Origin: Meghimatium bilineatum
Taxonomy: Eukaryota > Mollusca > Gastropoda > Stylommatophora > Philomycidae
Direction: 5' to 3'
Assembly (NCBI GenBank): GCA_034231615.1
Contig: CM067310.1
Coordinates: forward strand, 3,578,510-3,642,509
DNA length: 64,000 nucleotides
Below the pieces are notes generated by a model. That model was not told the origin of the DNA and did no database searches. It worked only from the letters and a program-made list of their open reading frames with translations. This document shows positions 27,986-43,280 of the stretch, piece after piece. A program made the position numbers and the translations under genes. Positions within the stretch are counted from its first letter, which is position 1, and each line of letters starts with the position of its first letter.

Positions 27986-30900
27986 AAATAGAAAATAAAA
28001 CAATATATTTCTAATGATAAACTAGATACATTTCTGAAATGTGTTGAAATGTTTCAAAATCAAAGAAATATTTTTCTAATGATAAATTAGATACATTTAT
28101 GAAATGTGTTGAAAAATTTCAAAAAGAAAATGACAAAATAAATTTCCATTGATAAACTATATACACTTATGAAATGTGTAGAAAAGTTTGAAAATCAAAA
28201 AAATATATTTCTAATGATAAACTAGATATATCTATGAAATGTGTTGAAAAGTTTGGAAAAGAAAATTAAAAAATATATTTCTAGTGATAAACTATATACA
28301 CTTATGAAATGTGTTGAAAAGTTTGAAAATCAAAAAAATATATTCCTAGTGATAAACTAGATACATTTATGAAATATGTTGTAAACTTTGAACAAGAAAA
28401 TAAAAAAAATATATTTCTAATTATAAACTATATACATTTATGAAATGTGTTGAAAAGTTTGAAAAAGAAAGTCAAAAAATATATTTCTAGTGATAAACTA
28501 GATACATTTATGAAATGTGTTGAAAAGTTTGAAATTAAAAAAAAATTTATTTCTAATGATAAACTAGATATATTTATGAGATGTATTGAAAAGTTTTGAA
28601 AAAGAAAATCAAAAAATATATTTCTAATAATAAACTACTGGTAGATACATTTATGAAATGTGTTGAAAAGTTTTAAAATTATAAAATATATTTCTAATGA
28701 TAAACTAGATACATTTATGAAATGTGTTGAAAAGTTTGGAAAAGAAAATTTAAAAAAATATATTTCTAATGATAAACTAGATATATTTATGAAATGTGTT
28801 GAAAAGTTTGGAAAAGACAATCAAAAAATAAATTTCTAGTGATAATCTACCGGTAGATACATTTATGAGATGTATTGAAAAGTTTGAAAAAGAAAATTAA
28901 AAAAATATATTTCTAATGATAAACTATATACATTTATGAAATGTGTTGAAAAGTTTGAAAAAGTAAATAAAAAGATATATTTCTAGTGATCATCTACAGG
29001 TAGATACATTTATGAGATGTGTTGAAAAGATTGAAAAAGAAAATTTATTAAATATATTTCTAATGAGAAACTACCGGTAGTTACATTTATGAGATGTGTT
29101 GAAAAGTTTGAAATAGAAAATAAAACAATATATTTCTAATGATAAACTAGATACATTTCTGAAATGTGTTGAAATGTTTCAAAATCAAAGAAATATTTTT
29201 CAAATGATAAATTAGATACATTTATGAAATGTGTTGAAAAATTTCAAAAAGAAAATGACAAAATAAATTTCCATTGATAAACTATATACACTTATGAAAT
29301 GTGTAGAAAAGTTTGAAAATCAAAAAAATATATTTCTAATGATAAACTAGATATATTTAAGAAATGTGTTGAAAAGTTTGGAAAAGAAAATTAAAAAATA
29401 TATTTCTAGTGATAAACTATATACACTTATGAAATGTGTTGAAAAGTTTGAAAATCAAAAAAATATATTCCTAGTGATAAACTAGATACATTTATGAAAT
29501 ATGTTGGAAAGTTTGAACAAGAAAATAAAAAAAATATATTTCTAATGATAAACTATATACATTTATGAAATGTGTTGGAAAGTTTGAACAAGAAAATAAA
29601 AAAAATATATTTCTAATGATAAACTATATACATTTATGAAATGTGTTGAAAAGTTTGAAAAAGAAAGTCAAAAAATATATTTCTAGTGATAAACTAGATA
29701 CATTTATGAAATGTGTTGAAAAGTTTGAAATTTAAAGAAAATGTATTTATAATGATAAACTAGATACATTTATGAGATGTATTGAAAAGTTTGAAAAAGA
29801 AAATCAAAAAATATATTTCTAATAATAAACTACTGGTATTTATGAAATGTGTTGAAAAGTTTTAAAATTATAAAATATATTTCTAATGATAAACTAGATA
29901 CATTTATGAAATGTGTTCAAATGTTTGGAAAAGAAAATTTAAAAAAATATATTTCTAATGATAAACTAGATATTTTTATGAAATGTGTTGAAAAGTTTGG
30001 AAAAGAAAATCAAAAAATAAATTTCTATTGATAAACTATATACACTTATGACGTGTTGAAAAGTTTGAAAATCCCAAAAATATATTTCTAATGATAAACT
30101 AGATACATTTATGAGATGTGTTGAAAAGTTTGAAAAAGAAAATAATAAATATATTTCTAATGATAAACTAGATACATTTATGAAATGTGTTGAAAAGTTT
30201 AAAACAGAAAATTAAAAAATATATTTCTAATGATAAACTATATACATTTATGAAATGTGTTGAAAAGTTTGAAAAAGTAAATAAAAAGATATATTTCTAC
30301 TGATAATCTACTGGTAGATACATTCATGAGATGTATTGAAAAGTTTGAAAAAGAAAATCACAAAATATATTTCTTATAATAAACTACTGGTAGATACATT
30401 TATGAAATGTGTTGAAAAGTTTTAAAATTATAAAATATATTTCTAGTGATAAACTAGATACATTTATGAAATGTGTTGAAAAGTTTGGAATAGAAAATCA
30501 AAAAATATATTTCTAGTGATAAACTAGATACATTTATGAAATGTATTGAAAAGTTTGAAAATCAAAAAAATATATTTCTAGTGATAAACTAGATATATTT
30601 ATGAGATGTATTGAAAAGTTTGAAAAAGAAAATCAAAAAATATATTTCTAATGATGAACTAGATACATTTATGAGATGTGTTGAAAAGTTTGGAAAAGAA
30701 AATAAAAAAATATATTTCTAGTGATAAACTAAATACATTTATGAAATGTGTTGAAAATTTTGAAAAAGAAAATCAAAAAATAAATTTCTATTGATAAACT
30801 ATATACACTTATGACATGTGTTGAAAAGTTTGAAAATCCCAAAAATATATTTCTAATGATAAACTAGATACATTTATGAGATGTGTTGAAAAGTTTGAAA

Positions 30901-33594
30901 AAGAAAATAATAAATATATTTCTAATGATAAACTAGATACATTTATGAAATGTGTTGAAAAGTTTAAAAAAGAAAATTAAAAAATATATTTCTAATGATA
31001 AACTATATACATTTATGAAATGTGTTGAAATGTTTCAAAATCAAAGAAATATTTTTCTAATGATAAATTAGATACATTTATGAAATGTGTTGAAAAATTT
31101 CAAAAAGAAAATCACAAAATAAATTTCTATTGATAAACTATATACACTTATGAAATGTGTAGAAAAGTTTGGAAAAGAAAATCAAAAATATATTTCTAGT
31201 GATAAACTAGATACATTTATGAAATATGTTGAAAGTTTGAACAAGAAAATAAAAAAAATATATTTCTAATGATAAACTATATACATTTATGAAAAGTGTT
31301 GAAAAGTTTGAAAAAGAAAATGAAAAGATATATTTCTAGTGATAATCTACCGGTAGATACATTTATGAGATGTATTGAAAAGTTTGAAAAAGAAAATTAA
31401 AAAATATATTTATAATGAGAAACTACCAGTAGCTACATTTATGAGATGTGTTGAAAACTTTGAAAAAGAAAATAAAAAAATATATTTCTAATGTTAAACT
31501 AGATACATTTATGAAATGTGTTGAAAATTTTGGAAAAGAAAATCAAAAAAATATATTTCTAGTGATAAACTATATACATTTATGAAGTGTGTTGAAAAGT
31601 TTGAACAAGAAAATAAAAAAATATATTTCTAATGATAAACTATATACATTTATGAAAAGTGTTGAATAAGTTTGAACAAGAAAATTAAAAAAAATTATTT
31701 ATAATGATAAACTGTATACATTTATGAAATGTGTTGAAAAGTTTGAAAAAGAAAATGAAAAGATATATTTCTAGTGATAATCTACCGGTAGATACATTTA
31801 TGAGATGTATTGAAAAGTTTGAAAAAGAAAATCAAAAAATATATTTCTAATGTTTAACTAGATACATTTATGAAATGTGTTGAAAAGTTTGGAAAAGAAA
31901 ATTAAAAAATATATTTCTAGTGATAAACTAGATACATTTATGAAATGTGTTGAAAAGTTTGAAATTTAAAAAAAAATATATTTCTAATGTTAAACTATAT
32001 ACATTTATGAAATGTGTTGAAAAGTTTGAACACGAAAATTAAAAAATATATTTCTAGTGATAAACTATATACACTTATGAAATGTGTTGAAAAGTTTGAA
32101 AATCAAAAAAATATATTCCTAGTGTTAAACTAGATACATTTATGAAATATGTTGGAAAGTTTGAACAAGAAAATAAAAAAAATATATTTCTAATGATAAA
32201 CTATATACATTTATGAAATGTGTTGGAAAGTTTGAACAAGAAAATAAAAAATATATATTTCTAATGATAAACTATATACATTTATGAGATGTATTGAAAA
32301 GTTTGAAAAAGAAAATTAAAAAATATATTTCTAATGAGAAACTACCGGTAGTTACATTTATGAGATGTGTTGAAAAGTTTGAAAAAGAAAATCAAAAAAT
32401 ATATTTCTAATGTTTATCTAGATACATTTATGAAATGTGTTGAAAAGTTTGGAAAAGAAAATTTAAAAATATATTTCTAGTGATAAACTAGATACATTTA
32501 TGAAATGTGTTGAAAAGTTTGAAATTTAAAAAAAAATATATTTCTAATGATAAACTATATACATTTATGAAATGTGTTGAAAAGTTTGAAAAAGTAAATA
32601 AAAAGATATATTTCTAGTGATCATCTACAGGTAGATACACTTATGAAATGTGTTGAAAAGTTTGAAAATAAAAAAAATATTTTTCTAGTGATAAACTAGA
32701 TACATTTATGAAATATGTTGAAAAGTTTGAACAAGAAAATAAAAAAAATATATTTCTAATGATAAACTATATACATTTATGAAATGTGTTGAAAAGTTTG
32801 AACAAGAAAGTCAAAAAATATATTTCTAGTGATAAACTAGATACATTTATGAAATGTGTTGAAAAGTTTGGAAAAGAAAATTAAAAAATATATTTCTAGT
32901 GATAAACTATATACACTTATGAAATGTGTTGAAAAGTTTGAAAATCAAAAAAATATATTCCTAGTGATAAACTAGATACATTTATGAAATATGTTGGAAA
33001 GTTTGAACAAGAAAATAAAAAAATATATTTCTAATGATAAACTAGATACATTTATGAAATGTGTTGAAAAGTTTGGAAAAGAAAATCAAAAAAATATATT
33101 TCTAGTGATAAACTATATACATTTATGAAATGTGTTGAAAAGTTTGAACAAGAAAATAAAAAAATATATTTCTAATGATAAACTATATACATTTATGAAA
33201 AGTGTTGAAAAAGTTTGAACAAGAAAATTAAAAAAAATTATTTATAATGATAAACTGTATACATTTATGAAATGTGTTGAAAAGTTTGAAAAAGAAAATG
33301 AAAAGATATATTTCTAGTGATAATCTACCGGTAGATACATTTATGAGATGTATTGAAAAATTTGAAAAAGAAAATCAAAAAATATATTTCTAATGTTTAA
33401 CTAGATACATTTATGAAATGTGTTGAAAGGTTTGGAAAAGAAAATTAAAAAATATATTTCTAGTGATAAACTAGATACATTTATGAAATGTGTTGAAAAG
33501 TTTGAAATTTAAAAAAAAATATATTTCTAATGATAAACTAGATACATTTATGAAATGTGTTGAAAAGTTTGAAAAAGAAAATTTAAAAAAATAT

Positions 33595-35530
33595 ATTTCT
33601 AATGATAAACTATATACATTTATGAAATGTGTTGAAAAGTTTGAAAAAGAAAGTCAAAAAATATATTTCTAGTGATAAACTAGATACATTTATGAAATGT
33701 GTTGAAAAGTTTGGAAAAGAAAATCAAAAAATATATTTCTAATGATAAACTAGATACATTTATGAAATATGTTGAAAAGTTTGAAAAAGAAAATTAAAAA
33801 AATATATTTCTAATGATAAACTATATACATTTATGAAATGTGTTGAAAAGTTTGAAAAAGTAAATAAAAAGATATATTTCTAGTGATCATCTACAGGTAG
33901 ATACATTTATGAGATGTGTTGAAAAGATTGAAAAAGAAAATTTATTAAATATATTTCTAATGAGAAACTACCGGTAGTTACATTTATGAGATGTGTTGAA
34001 AAGTTTGAAATAGAAAATAAAACAATATGTTTCTAATGATAAACTAGATACATTTCTGAAATGTGTTGAAATGTTTCAAAATCAAAGAAATATTTTTCAA
34101 ATGATAAATTAGATACATTTATGAAATGTGTTGAAAAATTTCAAAAAGAAAATGACAAAATAAATTTCCATTGATAAACTATATACACTTATGAAATGTG
34201 TAGAAAAGTTTGAAAATCAAAAAAATATATTTCTAATGATAAACTAGATATATTTAAGAAATGTGTTGAAAAGTTTGAAAAAGAAAATTAAAAAATATAT
34301 TTCTAGTGATAAACTATATACACTTATGAAATGTGTTGAAAAGTTTGAAAATCAAAAAAATATATTCCTAGTGATAAACTAGATACATTTATGAAATATG
34401 TTGGAAAGTTTGAACAAGAAAATAAAAAAAATATATTTCTAATGATAAACTATATACATTTATGAAATGTGTTGGAAAGTTTGAACAAGAAAATAAAAAA
34501 AATATATTTCTAATGATAAACTATATACATTTATGAAATGTGTTGAAAAGTTTGAAAAAGAAAGTCAAAAAATATATTTCTAGTGATAAACTAGATACAT
34601 TTATGAAATGTGTTGAAAAGTTTGGAAAAGAAAATCAAAAAATATATTTCTAATGATAAACTAGATACATTTATGAAATATGTTGAAAAGTTTGAAAAAG
34701 AAAATTAAAAAAATATATTTCTAATTATAAACTATATACATTTATGAAATGTGTTGAAAAGTTTGAAAAAGTAAATAAAAAGATATATTTCTAGTGATCA
34801 TCTACAGGTAGATACATTTATGAGATGTGTTGAAAAGATTGAAAAAGAAAATTTATTAAATATATTTCTAATGAGAAACTACCGGTAGTTACATTTATGA
34901 GATGTGTTGAAAAGTTTGAAATAGAAAATAAAACAATATATTTCTAATGATAAACTAGATACATTTCTGAAATGTGTTGAAATGTTTCAAAATCAAAGAA
35001 ATATTTTTCAAATGATAAATTAGACACATTTATGAAATGTGTTGAAAAATTTCAAAAAGAAAATGACAAAATAAATTTCCATTGATAAACTATATACACT
35101 TATGAAATGTGTAGAAAAGTTTGAAAATCAAAAAAATATATTTCTAATGATAAACTAGATATATTTAAGAAATGTGTTGAAAAGTTTGGAAAAGAAAATT
35201 AAAAAATATATTTCTAGTGATAAACTATATACACTTATGAAATGTGTTGAAAAGTTTGAAAATCAAAAAAATATATTCCTAGTGATAAACTAGATACATT
35301 TATGAAATATGTTGGAAAGTTTGAACAAGAAAATAAAAAAAATATATTTCTAATGATAAACTATATACATTTATGAAATGTGTTGGAAAGTTTGAACAAG
35401 AAAATTAAAAAAATATATTTCTAATGATAAACTATATACATTTATGAAATGTGTTGAAAAGTTTGAAAAAGAAAGTCAAAAAATATATTTCTAGTGATAA
35501 ACTAGATACATTTATGAAATGTGTTGAAAA
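33595..35530 (+). repeat. Nested 911-bp tandem block inside the 5.8-kb unit
   Basis: TTTATTAAAT lies at 33941 and 34852 (911 bp), with matching neighbours on both sides. The same pair recurs in the next large copy at 39749 and 40660, and again in the third near 45475 and 46386. The duplication therefore predates the spread of the 5.8-kb unit. Confidence 0.8.
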
Positions 35531-38500
35531 GTTTGAAATTTAAAGAAAATGTATTTATAATGATAAACTAGATACATTTATGAGATGTATTGAAAAGTTT
35601 GAAAAAGAAAATCAAAAAATATATTTCTAATAATAAACTACTGGTATTTATGAAATGTGTTGAAAAGTTTTAAAATTATAAAATATATTTCTAATGATAA
35701 ACTAGATACATTTATGAAATGTGTTCAAATGTTTGGAAAAGAAAATTTAAAAAAATATATTTCTAATGATAAACTAGATATATTTATGAAATGTGTTGAA
35801 AAGTTTGGAAAAGAAAATCAAAAAATAAATTTCTATTGATAAACTATATACACTTATGACGTGTTGAAAAGTTTGAAAATCCCAAAAATATATTTCTAAT
35901 GATAAACTAGATACATTTATGAGATGTGTTGAAAAGTTTGAAAAAGAAAATAATAAATATATTTCTAATGATAAACTAGATACATTTATGAAATGTGTTG
36001 AAAAGTTTAAAACAGAAAATTAAAAAATATATTTCTAATGATAAACTATATACATTTATGAAATGTGTTGAAAAGTTTGAAAAAGTAAATAAAAAGATAT
36101 ATTTCTACTGATAATCTACTGGTAGATACATTCATGAGATGTATTGAAAAGTTTGAAAAAGAAAATCACAAAATATATTTCTTATAATAAACTACTGGTA
36201 GATACATTTATGAAATGTGTTGAAAAGTTTTAAAATTATAAAATATATTTCTAGTGATAAACTAGATACATTTATGAAATGTGTTGAAAAGTTTGGAATA
36301 GAAAATCAAAAAATATATTTCTAGTGATAAACTAGATACATTTATGAAATGTATTGAAAAGTTTGAAAATCAAAAAAATATATTTCTAGTGATAAACTAG
36401 ATATATTTATGAGATGTATTGAAAAGTTTGAAAAAGAAAATCAAAAAATATATTTCTAATGATGAACTAGATACATTTATGAGATGTGTTGAAAAGTTTG
36501 GAAAAGAAAATAAAAAAATATATTTCTAGTGATAAACTAAATACATTTATGAAATGTGTTGAAAATTTTGAAAAAGAAAATCAAAAAATAAATTTCTATT
36601 GATAAACTATATACACTTATGACATGTGTTGAAAAGTTTGAAAATCCCAAAAATATATTTCTAATGATAAACTAGATACATTTATGAGATGTGTTGAAAA
36701 GTTTGAAAAAGAAAATAATAAATATATTTCTAATGATAAACTAGATACATTTATGAAATGTGTTGAAAAGTTTAAAAAAGAAAATTAAAAAATATATTTC
36801 TAATGATAAACTATATACATTTATGAAATGTGTTGAAATGTTTCAAAATCAAAGAAATATTTTTCTAATGATAAATTAGATACATTTATGAAATGTGTTG
36901 AAAAATTTCAAAAAGAAAATCACAAAATAAATTTCTATTGATAAACTATATACACTTATGAAATGTGTAGAAAAGTTTGGAAAAGAAAATCAAAAATATA
37001 TTTCTAGTGATAAACTAGATACATTTATGAAATATGTTGAAAGTTTGAACAAGAAAATAAAAAAAATATATTTCTAATGATAAACTATATACATTTATGA
37101 AAAGTGTTGAAAAGTTTGAAAAAGAAAATGAAAAGATATATTTCTAGTGATAATCTACCGGTAGATACATTTATGAGATGTATTGAAAAGTTTGAAAAAG
37201 AAAATTAAAAAATATATTTATAATGAGAAACTACCAGTAGCTACATTTATGAGATGTGTTGAAAACTTTGAAAAAGAAAATAAAAAAATATATTTCTAAT
37301 GTTAAACTAGATACATTTATGAAATGTGTTGAAAATTTTGGAAAAGAAAATCAAAAAAATATATTTCTAGTGATAAACTATATACATTTATGAAGTGTGT
37401 TGAAAAGTTTGAACAAGAAAATAAAAAAATATATTTCTAATGATAAACTATATACATTTATGAAAAGTGTTGAATAAGTTTGAACAAGAAAATTAAAAAA
37501 AATTATTTATAATGATAAACTGTATACATTTATGAAATGTGTTGAAAAGTTTGAAAAAGAAAATGAAAAGATATATTTCTAGTGATAATCTACCGGTAGA
37601 TACATTTATGAGATGTATTGAAAAGTTTGAAAAAGAAAATCAAAAAATATATTTCTAATGTTTAACTAGATACATTTATGAAATGTGTTGAAAAGTTTGG
37701 AAAAGAAAATTAAAAAATATATTTCTAGTGATAAACTAGATACATTTATGAAATGTGTTGAAAAGTTTGAAATTTAAAAAAAAATATATTTCTAATGTTA
37801 AACTATATACATTTATGAAATGTGTTGAAAAGTTTGAACACGAAAATTAAAAAATATATTTCTAGTGATAAACTATATACACTTATGAAATGTGTTGAAA
37901 AGTTTGAAAGTCAAAAAAATATATTCCTAGTGTTAAACTAGATACATTTATGAAATATGTTGGAAAGTTTGAACAAGAAAATAAAAAAAATATATTTCTA
38001 ATGATAAACTATATACATTTATGAAATGTGTTGGAAAGTTTGAACAAGAAAATAAAAAATATATATTTCTAATGATAAACTATATACATTTATGAGATGT
38101 ATTGAAAAGTTTGAAAAAGAAAATTAAAAAATATATTTCTAATGAGAAACTACCGGTAGTTACATTTATGAGATGTGTTGAAAAGTTTGAAAAAGAAAAT
38201 CAAAAAATATATTTCTAATGTTTATCTAGATACATTTATGAAATGTGTTGAAAAGTTTGGAAAAGAAAATTTAAAAATATATTTCTAGTGATAAACTAGA
38301 TACATTTATGAAATGTGTTGAAAAGTTTGAAATTTAAAAAAAAATATATTTCTAATGATAAACTATATACATTTATGAAATGTGTTGAAAAGTTTGAAAA
38401 AGTAAATAAAAAGATATATTTCTAGTGATCATCTACAGGTAGATACACTTATGAAATGTGTTGAAAAGTTTGAAAATAAAAAAAATATTTTTCTAGTGAT

Positions 38501-41277
38501 AAACTAGATACATTTATGAAATATGTTGAAAAGTTTGAACAAGAAAATAAAAAAAATATATTTCTAATGATAAACTATATACATTTATGAAATGTGTTGA
38601 AAAGTTTGAACAAGAAAGTCAAAAAATATATTTCTAGTGATAAACTAGATACATTTATGAAATGTGTTGAAAAGTTTGGAAAAGAAAATTAAAAAATATA
38701 TTTCTAGTGATAAACTATATACACTTATGAAATGTGTTGAAAAGTTTGAAAATCAAAAAAATATATTCCTAGTGATAAACTAGATACATTTATGAAATAT
38801 GTTGGAAAGTTTGAACAAGAAAATAAAAAAATATATTTCTAATGATAAACTAGATACATTTATGAAATGTGTTGAAAAGTTTGGAAAAGAAAATCAAAAA
38901 AATATATTTCTAGTGATAAACTATATACATTTATGAAATGTGTTGAAAAGTTTGAACAAGAAAATAAAAAAATATATTTCTAATGATAAACTATATACAT
39001 TTATGAAAAGTGTTGAAAAAGTTTGAACAAGAAAATTAAAAAAAATTATTTATAATGATAAACTGTATACATTTATGAAATGTGTTGAAAAGTTTGAAAA
39101 AGAAAATGAAAAGATATATTTCTAGTGATAATCTACCGGTAGATACATTTATGAGATGTATTGAAAAATTTGAAAAAGAAAATCAAAAAATATATTTCTA
39201 ATGTTTAACTAGATACATTTATGAAATGTGTTGAAAGGTTTGGAAAAGAAAATTAAAAAATATATTTCTAGTGATAAACTAGATACATTTATGAAATGTG
39301 TTGAAAAGTTTGAAATTTAAAAAAAAATATATTTCTAATGATAAACTAGATACATTTATGAAATGTGTTGAAAAGTTTGAAAAAGAAAATTTAAAAAAAT
39401 ATATTTCTAATGATAAACTATATACATTTATGAAATGTGTTGAAAAGTTTGAAAAAGAAAGTCAAAAAATATATTTCTAGTGATAAACTAGATACATTTA
39501 TGAAATGTGTTGAAAAGTTTGGAAAAGAAAATCAAAAAATATATTTCTAATGATAAACTAGATACATTTATGAAATATGTTGAAAAGTTTGAAAAAGAAA
39601 ATTAAAAAAATATATTTCTAATGATAAACTATATACATTTATGAAATGTGTTGAAAAGTTTGAAAAAGTAAATAAAAAGATATATTTCTAGTGATCATCT
39701 ACAGGTAGATACATTTATGAGATGTGTTGAAAAGATTGAAAAAGAAAATTTATTAAATATATTTCTAATGAGAAACTACCGGTAGTTACATTTATGAGAT
39801 GTGTTGAAAAGTTTGAAATAGAAAATAAAACAATATATTTCTAATGATAAACTAGATACATTTCTGAAATGTGTTGAAATGTTTCAAAATCAAAGAAATA
39901 TTTTTCAAATGATAAATTAGATACATTTATGAAATGTGTTGAAAAATTTCAAAAAGAAAATGACAAAATAAATTTCCATTGATAAACTATATACACTTAT
40001 GAAATGTGTAGAAAAGTTTGAAAATCAAAAAAATATATTTCTAATGATAAACTAGATATATTTAAGAAATGTGTTGAAAAGTTTGAAAAAGAAAATTAAA
40101 AAATATATTTCTAGTGATAAACTATATACACTTATGAAATGTGTTGAAAAGTTTGAAAATCAAAAAAATATATTCCTAGTGATAAACTAGATACATTTAT
40201 GAAATATGTTGGAAAGTTTGAACAAGAAAATAAAAAAAATATATTTCTAATGATAAACTATATACATTTATGAAATGTGTTGGAAAGTTTGAACAAGAAA
40301 ATAAAAAAAATATATTTCTAATGATAAACTATATACATTTATGAAATGTGTTGAAAAGTTTGAAAAAGAAAGTCAAAAAATATATTTCTAGTGATAAACT
40401 AGATACATTTATGAAATGTGTTGAAAAGTTTGGAAAAGAAAATCAAAAAATATATTTCTAATGATAAACTAGATACATTTATGAAATATGTTGAAAAGTT
40501 TGAAAAAGAAAATTAAAAAAATATATTTCTAATTATAAACTATATACATTTATGAAATGTGTTGAAAAGTTTGAAAAAGTAAATAAAAAGATATATTTCT
40601 AGTGATCATCTACAGGTAGATACATTTATGAGATGTGTTGAAAAGATTGAAAAAGAAAATTTATTAAATATATTTCTAATGAGAAACTACCGGTAGTTAC
40701 ATTTATGAGATGTGTTGAAAAGTTTGAAATAGAAAATAAAACAATATATTTCTAATGATAAACTAGATACATTTCTGAAATGTGTTGAAATGTTTCAAAA
40801 TCAAAGAAATATTTTTCAAATGATAAATTAGATACATTTATGAAATGTGTTGAAAAATTTCAAAAAGAAAATGACAAAATAAATTTCCATTGATAAACTA
40901 TATACACTTATGAAATGTGTAGAAAAGTTTGAAAATCAAAAAAATATATTTCTAATGATAAACTAGATATATTTAAGAAATGTGTTGAAAAGTTTGGAAA
41001 AGAAAATTTAAAAATATATTTCTAGTGATAAACTATATACACTTATGAAATGTGTTGAAAAGTTTGAACAAGAAAATAAAAAAAATATATTTCTAATGAT
41101 AAACTATATACATTTATGAAATGTGTTGGAAAGTTTGAACAAGAAAATAAAAAAAATATATTTCTAATGATAAACTATATACATTTATGAAATGTGTTGA
41201 AAAGTTTGAAAAAGAAAGTCAAAAAATATATTTTTAGTGATAAACTAGATACATTTATGAAATGTGTTGAAAAGTTT

Positions 41278-43280
41278 GAAATTTAAAGAAAATGTATTTA
41301 TAATGATAAACTAGATACATTTATGAGATGTATTGAAAAGTTTGAAAAAGAAAATCAAAAAATATATTTCTAATAATAAACTACTGGTATTTATGAAATG
41401 TGTTGAAAAGTTTTAAAATTATAAAATATATTTCTAATGATAAACTAGATACATTTATGAAATGTGTTCAAATGTTTGGAAAAGAAAATTAAAAAAAATA
41501 TATTTCTAATGATAAACTAGATATATTTATGAAATGTGTTGAAAAGTTTGGAAAAGAAAATCAAAAAATAAATTTCTATTGATAAACTATATACACTTAT
41601 GACGTGTTGAAAAGTTTGAAAATCCCAAAAATATATTTCTAATGATAAACTAGATACATTTATGAGATGTGTTGAAAAGTTTGAAAAAGAAAATAATAAA
41701 TATATTTCTAATGATAAACTAGATACATTTATGAAATGTGTTGAAAAGTTTAAAACAGAAAATTAAAAAATATATTTCTAATGATAAACTATATACATTT
41801 ATGAAATGTGTTGAAAAGTTTGAAAAAGTAAATAAAAAGATATATTTCTACTGATAATCTACTGGTAGATACATTCATGAGATGTATTGAAAAGTTTGAA
41901 AAAGAAAATCAAAAAATATATATCTTATAATAAACTACTGGTAGATACATTTATGAAATGTGTTGAAAAGTTTTAAAATTATAAAATATATTTCTAGTGA
42001 TAAACTAGATACATTTATGAAATGTGTTGAAAAGTTTGGAATAGAAAATCAAAAAATATATTTCTAGTGATAAACTAGATACATTTATGAAATGTATTGA
42101 AAAGTTTGAAAATCAAAAAAATATATTTCTAGTGATAAACTAGATATATTTATGAGATGTATTGAAAAGTTTGAAAAAGAAAATCAAAAAATATATTTCT
42201 AATGATGAACTAGATACATTTATGAGATGTGTTGAAAAGTTTGGAAAAGAAAATAAAAAAATATATTTCTAGTGATAAACTAAATACATTTATGAAATGT
42301 GTTGAAAATTTTGAAAAAGAAAATCAAAAAATAAATTTCTATTGATAAACTATATACACTTATGACATGTGTTGAAAAGTTTGAAAATCCCAAAAATATA
42401 TTTCTAATGATAAACTAGATACATTTATGAGATGTGTTGAAAAGTTTGAAAAAGAAAATAATAAATATATTTCTAATGATAAACTAGATACATTTATGAA
42501 ATGTGTTGAAAAGTTTGAAATTTAAAGAAAATGTATTTATAATGATAAACTAGATACATTTATGAGATGTATTGAAAAGTTTGAAAAAGAAAATCAAAAA
42601 ATATATTTCTAATAATAAACTACTGGTATTTATGAAATGTGTTGAAAAGTTTTAAAATTATAAAATATATTTCTAATGATAAACTAGATACATTTATGAA
42701 ATGTGTTCAAATGTTTGGAAAAGAAAATTAAAAAAAATATATTTCTAATGATAAACTAGATATATTTATGAAATGTGTTGAAAAGTTTGGAAAAGAAAAT
42801 CAAAAAATAAATTTCTATTGATAAACTATATACACTTATGACGTGTTGAAAAGTTTGAAAATCCCAAAAATATATTTCTAATGATAAACTAGATACATTT
42901 ATGAGATGTGTTGAAAAGTTTGAAAAAGAAAATAATAAATATATTTCTAATGATAAACTAGATACATTTATGAAATGTGTTGAAAAGTTTAAAACAGAAA
43001 ATTAAAAAATATATTTCTAATGATAAACTATATACATTTATGAAATGTGTTGAAAAGTTTGAAAAAGTAAATAAAAAGATATATTTCTACTGATAATCTA
43101 CTGGTAGATACATTCATGAGATGTATTGAAAAGTTTGAAAAAGAAAATCAAAAAATATATTTCTTATAATAAACTACTGGTAGATACATTTATGAAATGT
43201 GTTGAAAAGTTTTAAAATTATAAAATATATTTCTAGTGATAAACTAGATACATTTATGAAATGTGTTGAAAAGTTTGGAA
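41278..43280 (+). repeat. Nested 1239-bp tandem block, third 5.8-kb copy
   Basis: GAAATTTAAAGAAAATGTAT occurs at about 41278 and 42517, and CTACTGGTAT at 41381 and 42620, both 1239 bp apart. The first two 5.8-kb copies contain this segment only once. The second unit is cut short where about 1.26 kb of the usual 5.8-kb order is missing. Confidence 0.8.

Noticed and set aside
28635-28820. Minus-strand ORF within the array
   Set aside because: It is the complement of the satellite monomer with no stop by chance; the same applies to the minus-strand ORF at 59402-59584.
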